64,000 nucleotides of DNA from Lysobacter sp. MMG2. Lineage in GTDB: Bacteria; Pseudomonadota; Gammaproteobacteria; Xanthomonadales; Xanthomonadaceae. Below, in pieces: positions 1-8,221 of the stretch; the first letter of the stretch is position 1; the number at the start of each line of letters is the position of its first letter. Location: contig NZ_JAERQY020000001.1 of the NCBI RefSeq assembly GCF_016735495.2, positions 310,001-374,000 on the forward strand, read 5' to 3'. The position numbers and the translations under genes were made by a program. Under the pieces are notes generated by a model. That model was not told where the DNA came from. It saw only the letters and a program-made list of their open reading frames with translations, and did no database searches.

Positions 1-1
1 G

Positions 2-745
2 GCCTTCTTCATCGCAGCCGAGCTGCGAGGACAGGCCGACACCAACCCCTTCATCAACGTCGGGCGGCTCGTGCAGGACACGACCGCGGGGCGGAAGTCG
101 CTGAACCGGCGGAGTTGGAAGCCTGAAGAAATCCATCAGCTACTTCGCGCGATCCCCGCAACTGACAACGCATGGCCCTTCGCCGCCATCATGGCCTTCA
201 CCGGCATGCGCAACAACGAAGTAGCCGCGCTCCGCTGCGAGCACGTGGACCGTCGCCGTTGGTGCTTCACCGTCGTCAAGTCGAAGACCAAGGCGGGCAC
301 AGGGCGCGTCGTGCCAGTTCACCCGTCTCTGCAGCCGATTGTGAAGCGCCTGCTTGAGACATCCACAGACGGCTGGCTGGTTCCCGGGCTTGAGGCTTCC
401 GGCGTCGACGGCAAGCGTTCGGTGACGATCTCGAAGCACGTCAACCGGATCAAGGAGGACGCGCACCTGCCCGAGGATCTGGACCTCTACTGCCTCCGCC
501 GCACAGTCGTCACCCAGATGAAGCGGGCCGGGGTCGAAACGTTGCTGCGGAATCAGATCATTGGTCACAAGGGAAGGCAGACAGTCGAGGAAGAACACTA
601 CCTCGACCCCGAGACGCTAGAAGCTCGCCGCACCGCCCTCGCCCACATCAGCTATGGGGCGAAGGTCGATGCCCTTATGGCCGAACGTTCCCCTGCCTTC
701 GCGTTCGTCCTGCCACCCAAGCGCAAGTTGAAGCGCACGAAATAG
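2..745 (+). CDS. Tyrosine recombinase / phage integrase, 5'-truncated by window edge
   Basis: C-terminal catalytic part of a tyrosine recombinase that would cut and rejoin att DNA through a phosphotyrosine. The frame is open from base 2, so the start and the DNA-binding N-terminal domains lie outside the window; 247 residues are visible. Seen: box I arginine in TGMRNNEVAAL, a basic beta-hairpin KSKTKAG, box II as YCLRRT (family usually HxLRRT, so the His is Tyr here), then IIGHKG and the likely nucleophile Tyr in EEHYLDPE. The protein ends in a lysine-rich tail. If element A is organised like element B, this is its integrase and the intact tRNA should lie a short way upstream. It could instead be an internal recombinase. 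Confidence 0.85.
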   Translation, partial: AFFIAAELRGQADTNPFINVGRLVQDTTAGRKSLNRRSWKPEEIHQLLRAIPATDNAWPFAAIMAFTGMRNNEVAALRCEHVDRRRWCFTVVKSKTKAGTGRVVPVHPSLQPIVKRLLETSTDGWLVPGLEASGVDGKRSVTISKHVNRIKEDAHLPEDLDLYCLRRTVVTQMKRAGVETLLRNQIIGHKGRQTVEEEHYLDPETLEARRTALAHISYGAKVDALMAERSPAFAFVLPPKRKLKRTK

Positions 746-1156
746 TGCGGCTCTGCACGGTCTGTATCGCCATGTGCGACAGGCCCGGCCGATCCTGTGG
801 TTCCTCGCCACTGGAGCACCGCTCGATGAACAGCACCTCTGATTCTGACCCTCATGGGCATCTGAGCGCATCTTCCGACATGTCCCACATCGCCCCTGCA
901 GGCCTCGCTTGGGGGCACACAGCCAACAGCGGCTCGGGTCAGTCAGAAGAGTGGGCAGCGAGAGAGCGAGCACGTAGAGCCGGCAGGCACCGACGCGAGT
1001 GGTGGCTTACTCCACACCCGATGGACCGACCGAAGGATTGCTCCACGGGATAGACCGAAGTCCACCGGCTATCACGCCTCAGGGCCTTCTGGACTCGGTG
1101 TCGACGAAGAGGCGGAGCCTGCTACCTTCCATGCACCGCCTACGCCAGGACCGCAC
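746..1156. other. Intergenic stretch, no supported gene
   Basis: About 410 bases between the recombinase and the next gene. A GTG-initiated frame overlapping the recombinase stop (745-1053) has no recognisable domain and an arginine- and serine-rich composition typical of out-of-frame GC-rich DNA. I see no convincing hairpin with a T-run and no RNA gene. Confidence 0.5.
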
Positions 1157-1732
1157 ATGGCCGCTGAATCCTCGACCGCCGAAGTGTGGAACGTCTTCGT
1201 GACAGCTGCCAGCGCCGTCGCTGTCTTCTACCTGGGCTGGAAGGCGAATCAACTAGGCCAATCAGCAAACGCCATCGAGAAGCAGACACAGGAAAGAGCG
1301 GATAGCGCCGAGCGTCGCGAGGGCCATGTCCTGCTGATCACCCTGCAGCCTGAGATAGATAACACGCTCAAGAAGGCGCAGCTTCTGTACGACCAAGAAG
1401 CGAATGAGCTTGCGCCGACCTTCTACGCTGCCCATCAAAATGTTCGCAGCAGTCTAGCGATGGCGCTGGCTGGAATGCAGCTAAGCGCCGTGGAGAAGAA
1501 CATGGCTCGACTGCATGTTCCCGGCTCGCCGCTTGCCGAGGCGATCGCCAAGGCCGCTGGCCTGCATCGGCTTGCGCTACTCGAAGCGAATCACGCATCG
1601 CACCCAGACAACGCGACACTCATGAGCAACGACCAGCGCGAGGAAGCCCACTTAACTATCACGCGCGCCCTGCTGGGCATGGTCGACAACCTAAGCAAGG
1701 CGTCGCTTGCCGCACGTTCGGCGCTGCAATAG
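1157..1732 (+). CDS. Hypothetical single-pass membrane protein
   Basis: 191 residues, family not recognised. Residues about 11-32 (VFVTAASAVAVFYLGWKA) form one hydrophobic segment next to a short N-terminus. After it comes a charged, helix-forming region (residues 33-60, QSANAIEKQTQERADSAERR) that looks like coiled coil, then a mostly helical Ala/Leu-rich domain. This layout suggests an inner-membrane anchored protein with a cytoplasmic helical domain. Codon use is less extreme than in the core genes further right, in keeping with mobile DNA. It stands alone between the recombinase and an opposite-strand gene. Function unknown. Confidence 0.6.
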   Translation: MAAESSTAEVWNVFVTAASAVAVFYLGWKANQLGQSANAIEKQTQERADSAERREGHVLLITLQPEIDNTLKKAQLLYDQEANELAPTFYAAHQNVRSSLAMALAGMQLSAVEKNMARLHVPGSPLAEAIAKAAGLHRLALLEANHASHPDNATLMSNDQREEAHLTITRALLGMVDNLSKASLAARSALQ

Positions 1733-1798
1733 GTACCGAGGCTACTTCCTCCACCGCTCGGCGGATCTAGCGGGCACCTCCGGGCACCCGCGACGAGG

Positions 1799-2842
1799 CT
1801 ACAACCTATCGAAGCTCGGCTTCGGAGCAATGATCTTGGGCTGCTGCGCCTTGATATGCAGCCAGTCCGGCGCGTTCACCCCGACCAGCTTCGTCTGCAC
1901 TCCGACGAGGTCTTGTTGAGCCGCCTCATCCAGCGCGCCTTCGATGTCCATCACCGTTGCCGTTGGATACTTCTCCAACTGATGCTGTACGCGCTGCCCT
2001 TTCGCGCTTGGCTTCGTGTAGTACGGCGGAGGCTCTTGCTTACCCAATGTGCACATGGCACGCCCCACCGCTAAGTACGCATCGTTGTAGAGCCCTGTGA
2101 ACCCATTCGGATCAGCCAACGTCACGAGCCACAGGCCGTGCTTCTTGTCGAACGAAATGCCGGGCTTGTGCCCGGTGACGGTGGACTCTGGAACAATGCC
2201 GATCTTGAGGCCGCGCCCACCTTCGAGCAGGGCATAGTTCGACTTGACAGTTGCTGCCAAGTACCGCTCATTGCCCGCGCCAGTCAGAAACAGATCCGTC
2301 TTCCAGATCTTCTTGATGCGGTCGGTCAGTTCGAGTTCGGCAGCCTCTCCCTTCGCCGCCTTGGCTACCCATGTGTCGAACTTGTACGGTCGACCAGATC
2401 CGTCCGGCAAGAGATAGGGCGTATGCCCGGCGGCCTTGATCGTCGCCTCAAGAAATCCGAGGTACTTAGCACGTTCGTAACCGAACAGCAGGGACTCTGG
2501 CGTGGAGCCCGTGATCGCTTTCGATGCGCGGCGGATGCCATCGTGCACAAGCTCACACACGCGCGGCTCAGCGCCGGTGATCGCCTCGTGCACGGCCCAC
2601 TCGAACCCGTCCCCTCGCATCCCCTTGTCGCGATCAAGTCTCACGACCTTGGCAAGCTGCCGCATCGTGACGTCCTTGAGGGGCGAGTTGAGGTCCGTCA
2701 GGTCCTCGGCCGACAACGAGTCCAACAGCGCGCGAACAATAGACCGCGCAACCGCATACAAGGCCCGGCCGTACTCATCGATCGGAGCGGTCTGCTGGAT
2801 GAAAGTGATCTTGGCCAAGCGCTTCCCCTGTGCGTCCTGCAT
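1799..2842 (-). CDS. Hypothetical protein with PD-(D/E)XK-like nuclease motifs
   Basis: 347 residues. The middle of the protein has the layout of a restriction-endonuclease-like fold: GFEWAVHEAI (helix with a Glu), then WKTDLFL followed about 15 residues later by LAATVKSN, then a Gly-rich stretch GGRGLKIGIVPE. The K-x-D ... (S/T)-x-K-S pattern is common in type II enzymes where the second acid is replaced. The C-terminal part is mixed and has no motif I know. No methyltransferase is nearby, so it is not a classic restriction-modification pair. It is divergent from the serine recombinase gene, with about 330 bases between them. A nuclease in defence or element maintenance is possible; the family call is inference from motifs. 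Confidence 0.5.
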   Translation of the reverse strand: MQDAQGKRLAKITFIQQTAPIDEYGRALYAVARSIVRALLDSLSAEDLTDLNSPLKDVTMRQLAKVVRLDRDKGMRGDGFEWAVHEAITGAEPRVCELVHDGIRRASKAITGSTPESLLFGYERAKYLGFLEATIKAAGHTPYLLPDGSGRPYKFDTWVAKAAKGEAAELELTDRIKKIWKTDLFLTGAGNERYLAATVKSNYALLEGGRGLKIGIVPESTVTGHKPGISFDKKHGLWLVTLADPNGFTGLYNDAYLAVGRAMCTLGKQEPPPYYTKPSAKGQRVQHQLEKYPTATVMDIEGALDEAAQQDLVGVQTKLVGVNAPDWLHIKAQQPKIIAPKPSFDRL

Positions 2843-3170
2843 AGCTGACGCGCGATGTTCCCGTTACGACGTTGAGCCCGTCAATGGGTATGTCCTGAGG
2901 TAACGCGGGGAGCCGAGGATTTGCTGCAAAAATCTTCGGGCGGGTTTCATGAAAAGGAACCTGGCAGCTCCCCCCTCCCGGGGGGGCGACTGTTTCAGCG
3001 CCCAGCCTCGAGGCGGATTCTGTGGCAGACCGCACCACGTGACGCGCAGCACTTCCGACGACAGGCATGAAGAAGACGCGCCTCGGGTGCCCGCCTGAGA
3101 CCAACGAAGGTTGACCGAAATCTGCGGCGATCGTAATGTCCGGCCTAACGTCCATTGCTCCGGTTCGTAC
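2843..3170. promoter_or_regulatory. Divergent intergenic region with a GC-rich palindrome
   Basis: About 330 bases between two divergent genes, so promoters for both should be here. It contains a strong palindrome near 2975-2993 (CCCCCCTCCCGGGGGGG). Serine resolvases often bind sites upstream of their own gene; I could not identify a clear res-type dyad. Confidence 0.35.
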
Positions 3171-3890
3171 ATGCCTCCACGCTTCGTCGCCTACTTCCGC
3201 GTGTCCACCGCTGCTCAGGGCCAATCCGGCCTCGGCCTCGATGCCCAGAGATCAGCCTGCGAAGCGGCCGTTGCTGCTACCGGAGGGGTTCTTCTGGATT
3301 CCTTCGAGGAAGTCGGTAGCCGCGGCGATGACAACCGCCCTGCTCTCGCCCGAGCCATAGCGTTTGCCAAGCTCACGCGGGCGACACTGATCGCTGCGCG
3401 ACTGGATCGGTTTGGCGAGGGGCACGCGATCCTGGCAGCGCTTGAGAAGTCTGGGGTGGAGTTCGCAGGCGCGGACGGGCTCCATGACTCCGACCTCGTC
3501 AGAGCGATCAAGGCGGCCGTATCGAAGGAGGAACGTCAGAAGATCAAGGCGCGCACCGTGGCGGCACTTGCGGCGAAGCGAGAAGCGCTTGCAGCCCTGA
3601 ACGTGACAGACGGAGGAGACCGGCGACTGGGTAATCCGAACGGGGCAGCAGCACTCCGCCGAGCCGGCAAGGGCAACGTCGCCTCGAACTCGGTCCAGAT
3701 CGCTGCGGCAGAGGCTTTCGCCCTCTCCGTACGGCCGTTTCTCGCTCCTCTAGAAGGGCTGTCGATGGCGAAGCAAGCCGCCGCTCTCAACGACAGAGGC
3801 ATCCTGACGCGGGCGGGGGGACGCTGGTACGCTGCATCGGTTAAGTCCGTACGTGATCGACTTGCATCGTTGGGCACTGCGTCACCCTGA
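3171..3890 (+). CDS. Small serine recombinase (resolvase/invertase family)
   Basis: Site-specific serine recombinase, 239 residues from the ATG at 3171. I prefer this start because MPPRFVAYFRVST begins directly with the resolvase fold; an upstream in-frame ATG at 3111 would add 20 unconserved residues. Seen: catalytic Ser in YFRVSTAAQ, the GLGLDAQ loop, an arginine pair in IAARLDRF, and the long E helix with EERQKIKARTVAALAAKR. The C-terminal about 90 residues (helix-turn-helix with AALNDRGILTRAGGRW) contact DNA. The usual DRLSRN signature is shortened to LDRFGEG, so activity may be altered. The next gene starts 18 bases downstream on the same strand and is probably co-transcribed. Confidence 0.85.
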   Translation: MPPRFVAYFRVSTAAQGQSGLGLDAQRSACEAAVAATGGVLLDSFEEVGSRGDDNRPALARAIAFAKLTRATLIAARLDRFGEGHAILAALEKSGVEFAGADGLHDSDLVRAIKAAVSKEERQKIKARTVAALAAKREALAALNVTDGGDRRLGNPNGAAALRRAGKGNVASNSVQIAAAEAFALSVRPFLAPLEGLSMAKQAAALNDRGILTRAGGRWYAASVKSVRDRLASLGTASP

Positions 3891-3908
3891 TCTTCTTTCG
3901 TTCCTCTT

Positions 3909-5045
3909 ATGTCCTCCCGTACCAGTACGATCACCGAAACCGCCTACATCCGCCTGCGCGGCTGGGGCTTCTCCCAAGTACGCGCGGCAACCTTGTGCAA
4001 GTCCGAGGCCGAACTTCAGGCCACTGGCGCTCTTGGCAAGCAGGCTCGCGCACGGCTTGAGGCCACAGTTCGCGGACAAGCTGCAGCGGGCACCGTCGAG
4101 GCTCGACCCAACAACTACGGTGCGGATGCGCTGGGCCAAGTTCGTTTCAACTACCTGAGCGACGCCACCCTTCGGCACTACGCAGGCGTCGGTCCGGCCA
4201 CGTCAGAAGTCGAGAAGTACGTCTCGCGAGCCGCGAAGGAGAAGGTAGGCGCCAAGGCGGCGTACCAGCGCGCGCTCCACTGCTCAGAACTCGGCAGCAG
4301 CGAGGCTCGTCAAAACGCCCCGTCGGTGCCGCCTCGAGCGAAGGCTACGTTGGCCGAGCATGCAAGGCTCGCGGATCTGTCCTTCGAGCACTCCGTGCGC
4401 CTTCGCGAAACCGTGGGGCCACGTCAGCTACCCCTCGGGGTGCTCCTGACGGACGCCTACCAAGCGAAGCTTGAGACCCTGTGGGATCGGCGCCACGTCA
4501 AGGCGCGCGCGATCTTCGAGAAGGAGAACTCGACTGAGATTTCCCCAACGGCACGCGCCCGCCTGTTGGAGAGGGCTTATAGGAGGGTCTTGGTGGACGA
4601 GTACAAGCTCGATCCTCGACAGCGCCAGCGCCGGGCCAGCGAAATCGCGAAGAGGACTGACCACTACGCAGGAGACCCCAGATGGCGCGCCCACTGCACG
4701 ACCCCAGAACTCCGGGGGTCGCGCTCGGAGCTGCCTGACCCAGACAAGGTAACGGCGAAGGTGAAGGGGAAACCGGGTCGCCCACGGAAGAAGGACGAGC
4801 GGCCATCAACAAACGCTCGCCCCCATGAGGCCCACACGCAGGTTCACCCGCTCCTTGCCGAGGAGTTCGTACCCACGGAGTTCGACATGGACGACTACAG
4901 CGCCATCAGCGGTCTCGCCGAAGAGGAGGAAGGCGATAACGAAGAAGACGAAGTCAATGCAGCGTCAGCGCCCGACTTCGACATCTTCGACCACATGTCG
5001 GTGGCTGAGTTCGAGGCGTTCTACAGCGAACATGAGTCCGACTGA
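3909..5045 (+). CDS. Hypothetical AT-hook protein with acidic C-terminus
   Basis: 378 residues, family not recognised. The first about 200 residues are helical and basic, starting ITETAYIRLRGWGFSQ. Residues about 285-297 carry an AT-hook-like core, KGKPGRPRKKDE, which binds the minor groove of AT-rich DNA. A strongly acidic run follows near residue 335 (AEEEEGDNEEDEV), and the tail is rich in Asp, Glu and Phe. Basic DNA binder plus acidic tail resembles nucleoid or accessory factors. It starts 18 bases after the serine recombinase stop, so a role as partner of that recombinase is plausible but inferred. Confidence 0.55.
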   Translation: MSSRTSTITETAYIRLRGWGFSQVRAATLCKSEAELQATGALGKQARARLEATVRGQAAAGTVEARPNNYGADALGQVRFNYLSDATLRHYAGVGPATSEVEKYVSRAAKEKVGAKAAYQRALHCSELGSSEARQNAPSVPPRAKATLAEHARLADLSFEHSVRLRETVGPRQLPLGVLLTDAYQAKLETLWDRRHVKARAIFEKENSTEISPTARARLLERAYRRVLVDEYKLDPRQRQRRASEIAKRTDHYAGDPRWRAHCTTPELRGSRSELPDPDKVTAKVKGKPGRPRKKDERPSTNARPHEAHTQVHPLLAEEFVPTEFDMDDYSAISGLAEEEEGDNEEDEVNAASAPDFDIFDHMSVAEFEAFYSEHESD

Positions 5046-5492
5046 CAGGCGTAGCGCTGGAAGCACTGGGGACTATTGACAGAAAAATGATTCCTCGCTC
5101 AGCCGCTTTACAGCAAGCTCTCCGAAGCTGAACCCCTTATAGATGAAGGCAAAGCACTGAAGCTTTCCCCCGAGGGTAACCACAGGTGCGCGCAATGCGC
5201 CCCTTCAGACGGGACCTTTCCCGGACTGACCAGACCCAAGTTCAACAACTTCGGCAGGCCGTCGCCGTAGCCAGTGGGACACCGCTGGAAGACGCATCCA
5301 CCACTGGTCAACGCGACCTCCTCCCAGAGCGCTGGCACGCAGCGTCGACCATCCGTGCACCATTCAACTAAGTGCGGCACATGCCCTGCCTCGGGGCGGC
5401 GCCCTCCTGATTGCCCTCCAGCAAGACGCCGACGTCTACCTCCCTCCGTGGTCTCCGTCTCTTGGGGAGGCCTCACCCTGTCCAAGGATTCC
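5046..5492. other. Intergenic stretch, no supported gene
   Basis: About 450 bases. Open frames exist but have no recognisable domain and no plausible ribosome site. A possible promoter for the downstream zinc-knuckle gene must lie here; I see no clear -35/-10 pair. Confidence 0.4.
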
Positions 5493-6185
5493 ATGACCGC
5501 GTCCCTCAAGCTCTACCCTAAGGCTCCCCGCGCCCACGTCTACGCAGGCAAGTGCTGTTCGGTCGTTGGCTGCGAGCGTCAGCCCCGCAGCTTTCATTCT
5601 ATGTGTTCGATGCACGCACTCCGTCTTCGTCGCCAACGCTGCCCTGTGTCCGTGTGGCCGACTAGGCAGGTCTTCACAGAATGGAGGTCGGTGGCCCGAT
5701 GGGGGCTGCACGAGCGCGGTCTTATTGGTACACCCGCCGCTAAGGCGTGCGCTGCCTGGCTTGAACGGGTCGCGAAGGAAACTTGTGGGGCGCCCCCGAA
5801 GCTGCAGTACCACCTCGACAGGCTGTCGATGGCCGGCGTGAGGGGCGAGGACCTTCTCGAAAGAACCCTCACCGTCTACCTGCTCCGATGGCATGCATTC
5901 GAAGGTTCGAAGATGCATGGCGAGGCCACGTTCCGCGCCTATCTCGGCAACGTGTTTGTCCGCACGGCCCGTCTCGAGAAGAAGGCGCCTGACTGGATCA
6001 CCGGCAAGTCGCGGGGTGTCCATCGCCCAAGCGGGACGACGCTGGAGGAGCTGGGCTCAGCGATCAATAGCAAGGCAGGTCCAGTGTTGCTGACGCTCGC
6101 GAATCGCATCCGGGAGCTTCAGCTCGAAGCTCAGGACGGGGAAACTGAGTTGGTCCGGGTTCTGCGAGAAAACCCCTTGCCCTGA
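5493..6185 (+). CDS. Hypothetical protein with N-terminal Cys/His zinc knuckle
   Basis: 230 residues from the ATG at 5493, chosen because AAGGA lies just upstream (5484-5488) and the conserved-looking part begins there; the same frame is open further upstream. Residues about 20-45 show a Cys/His cluster (KCCSVVGCERQPRSF ... MCSMHALRLRR) of the type seen in phage HNH-associated proteins that bind one zinc. The remainder is helical without a nuclease motif I can see, and ends LVRVLRENPLP. Likely a DNA-binding protein of the mobile element. Exact role unknown. Confidence 0.55.
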   Translation: MTASLKLYPKAPRAHVYAGKCCSVVGCERQPRSFHSMCSMHALRLRRQRCPVSVWPTRQVFTEWRSVARWGLHERGLIGTPAAKACAAWLERVAKETCGAPPKLQYHLDRLSMAGVRGEDLLERTLTVYLLRWHAFEGSKMHGEATFRAYLGNVFVRTARLEKKAPDWITGKSRGVHRPSGTTLEELGSAINSKAGPVLLTLANRIRELQLEAQDGETELVRVLRENPLP

Positions 6186-6282
6186 ACCGGTGCTGCCTCA
6201 TGCGAACCCGTGGTGCTCCTCAGGCTGACGTGCGACTGTCGCCCGCAAGACCGGAGGGGCGAAGCCGCCCCTCCGTCAGGCG

Positions 6283-6678
6283 TTACACCAGCCCAGGAAG
6301 AATGAAGGCGAACGTAGCCCCGACAAGCACACAGGCGAAGGCTACCCACCACAGCGCGATGCTGGCCTTGCGAAGTCGTGCGCAAGAACGAGCCAGCCTC
6401 GGATCTGATGGACACGGTAGTCGTCGCGCCCGCCACAACAGCACGCCAGACAATCCGAGCATCGCCGCTGCTGCGCCGAACACCCCCGCCTTGTGTTCGG
6501 ACAGCCAGACCAACTGAGGCACTGCAGCAACCAATCCAGCCAGTGCTGCACCGGCACCCAACGCGACCATGACCGCGGGTAGAACGCAGCAGACGAGGGT
6601 GCCGCTGCTTGCGATCAACGTCAGGAGCGAGACTCCGAGATTGCGTCTGAGCGGCGCTTCCGCGTTGGCCTCAGTCAT
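6283..6678 (-). CDS. MerT-like inner-membrane metal transport protein
   Basis: 131 residues from the ATG at 6678, which overlaps the 3' end of the upstream MerP-like gene; a longer frame starts at 6705. Three hydrophobic segments. The first carries a cysteine pair (SGTLVCCVLPAVMVALG), as in MerT, where the pair takes the metal from periplasmic MerP. A second cysteine pair sits in the loop before the last helix (RLPCPSDPRLARSCAR), again as in MerT. No mercuric reductase gene is visible, so the substrate may not be mercury. Last gene of a four-gene minus-strand group. Confidence 0.65.
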   Translation of the reverse strand: MTEANAEAPLRRNLGVSLLTLIASSGTLVCCVLPAVMVALGAGAALAGLVAAVPQLVWLSEHKAGVFGAAAAMLGLSGVLLWRARRLPCPSDPRLARSCARLRKASIALWWVAFACVLVGATFAFILPGLV

Positions 6679-7015
6679 GGCCCTTGACCCGTTGGCGAAT
6701 CGCATCGAGCGACTCGTCGGTGCGGCGGATAGCCACGACGGTGTAGCCCGAGTCCGTTATCGCCTTGCGCAGGGCAGCATCATCGATGTCCGTTCCATCC
6801 TTGAGGTGCACTGCCACGATGCGGTGCTCCAGACTGACGAAGACGCCCTCCGTCGCTGGGAAGGTCTTGAGAGACTTCTCGATGCCCTGAGCGCAGAACG
6901 CACACACCAATCCGTTCACGTCCATCTCAACGGTCGTCGCGGACGCTAGGGAAGCGGCCGCCAGCAGGACGGCCGCGAGAAGAAGCTTGACGGGATTTGT
7001 CTTGAAGGAGTTCAT
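6671..7015 (-). CDS. Periplasmic heavy-metal-associated (MerP-like) protein
   Basis: 114 residues. A signal peptide covers about residues 1-26 (KLLLAAVLLAAASLASA). An HMA ferredoxin-like domain follows, with the metal motif GLVCAFCAQG (CxxC) and a conserved ending (AITDSGYTVV). The CxxC cysteines would bind a soft metal in the periplasm and pass it to the membrane partner. The gene overlaps the MerT-like gene by 8 bases, so the two are translated together, as in merTP, although here P precedes T. The upstream barrel gene ends 8 bases before this start. Confidence 0.8.
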   Translation of the reverse strand: MNSFKTNPVKLLLAAVLLAAASLASATTVEMDVNGLVCAFCAQGIEKSLKTFPATEGVFVSLEHRIVAVHLKDGTDIDDAALRKAITDSGYTVVAIRRTDESLDAIRQRVKGHD

Positions 7016-7023
7016 GGGGAGTC

Positions 7024-7677
7024 TCAGAAGTTAAACATGGCCATGGCTTGGAGCTTGCCGTCTGTCGTAGCACCGATCTCAACCCACGTGCCGCCCTTGA
7101 AGAATCGGACGAGGAACGCTGTTTCGGTCCCGTCGAACAGTCCTCCGGTGTAACGGCGGCCTTGTACGACAAGCCAGGTCGCGAGCGTGTTGTAGTCGTG
7201 CTTGTAAGGCGCCCAGCCAAGCTGAAGCGTGTCGATGCGATGGGAGAAGTGGTCGCTTTCCTGCAAGTCCGAACGGAATGCCCCATACACGCGCCGGGTT
7301 TCGTAGTCGGCCTGGAAACCTACGTTGCGCGCGAGGTCGCTACCTTCGAAGTCGCTTCCCGTTGCGCGCCCGAGGCCGCCCCAGACGAATACGTTGGCTT
7401 GGGCGGCAGGCATGTTCCAGCGCTTGGCAAGCAGGTTCCCGCGCAGGTAGGTGATGTGCCGCTGCTTGCTCCCATCCTCGCTGTCGAGTTCGAGCCAGCC
7501 CCCGCCCACCGAGTACCAGTAGCGAGGGGCATAGAACAGCTGAGCCTCGTTCATGGTGCCAGCGCCGTACTCGACCATGAGGGTCGTGCCCTTGGCGAAT
7601 GCAATCGGCTTGGCTGTTGCCACCATAGGCAACAGCGCGAGCAGCATCAGGGCCGCCCGCTGTATGTGTATGTTCAT
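7024..7677 (-). CDS. Putative outer-membrane beta-barrel protein in metal operon
   Basis: 217 residues from the ATG at 7677 (MNIHIQRAALMLL); an upstream in-frame start at 7704 would add residues that are not signal-peptide-like. A cleavable signal peptide ends near VATAKP. The mature part alternates aromatic and polar residues in short strands (FYAPRYWYSVGGGWLEL, YETRRVYGAFRSDL). It ends in Phe (AMAMFNF), the usual BAM recognition signature of outer-membrane barrels. Its length would fit an 8- to 10-strand barrel. Neighbours handle metals, so it may be a small metal or metallophore pore; that is inference. Confidence 0.6.
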   Translation of the reverse strand: MNIHIQRAALMLLALLPMVATAKPIAFAKGTTLMVEYGAGTMNEAQLFYAPRYWYSVGGGWLELDSEDGSKQRHITYLRGNLLAKRWNMPAAQANVFVWGGLGRATGSDFEGSDLARNVGFQADYETRRVYGAFRSDLQESDHFSHRIDTLQLGWAPYKHDYNTLATWLVVQGRRYTGGLFDGTETAFLVRFFKGGTWVEIGATTDGKLQAMAMFNF

Positions 7678-7747
7678 GGCAGTTTCTTCGTAATCGCCGC
7701 GCACGGCGGCGCAGGGCGCGAATGCGCCCGCTCTTGCTGTGAAGAGA

Positions 7748-8119
7748 TCAGGCGATGGGTGGCCTGAAGGGCGCTTCGATCACGCCCGTGAGAACGGGCG
7801 GTTGCCGCCACAGCCCTACATCGACGGCAACAGGAATGGCGGCAACCACGCGGGGCAGCTCCGGAAGGAGACCGGTCGCCAGACACGCCGATAGGTCGCA
7901 GGTGCGCGAAACACAGCAGTCGCAGGGCTTCTGCTTCGCGGATGCATTCATGGCGCCGCAGGGATCGTCTGAGTGCTCTACGAACTCCGCCGAGGCTGGG
8001 CTTCCGGCCGCCTGCATCGCGTCGGTGAGCAACCGAGCCGGCGCCATGAGGCCTGGAACGGCCAGGAACGCCATCAGCAGCAGGTGCAAGACAATGCGAT
8101 AGGGCGGACGCCGCGTCAT
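7748..8119 (-). CDS. CopL-like cysteine-rich metal-associated protein
   Basis: 123 residues from the ATG at 8119; the longer frame to 8359 overlaps the divergent efflux gene and is not credible. A hydrophobic N-terminal segment (YRIVLHLLLMAFLAVPGLMAP) is a signal or anchor. Then comes a cysteine cluster (DPCGAMNASAKQKPCDCCVSRTCDLSAC) and a C-terminus ending RPPIA, like CopL-family proteins found beside copper resistance genes in Xanthomonas. Probably periplasmic metal binding. First gene of the minus-strand group; about 100 bases separate it from the divergent CDF gene, so both promoters are in 8120-8221. Confidence 0.5.
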   Translation of the reverse strand: MTRRPPYRIVLHLLLMAFLAVPGLMAPARLLTDAMQAAGSPASAEFVEHSDDPCGAMNASAKQKPCDCCVSRTCDLSACLATGLLPELPRVVAAIPVAVDVGLWRQPPVLTGVIEAPFRPPIA

Positions 8120-8221
8120 GCCCCCTAGTGTAGTCCTTCTTCTGGCGTGTCCACGGGCCTGTTCAGCAGTCCGCGCACAGTATTCTGTCCGCTCGGTTAC
8201 GCGAACCAGGTAAGGCCCGAA

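Noticed and set aside
745-1053. GTG-initiated 102-residue frame after the recombinase
   Set aside because: No domain, no ribosome site and low-complexity composition.
8120-8221. MerR-type operator between the CopL-like and CDF genes
   Set aside because: Only a half-site-like ACTACACTAGG is seen; no dyad with proper spacing and no MerR gene nearby.
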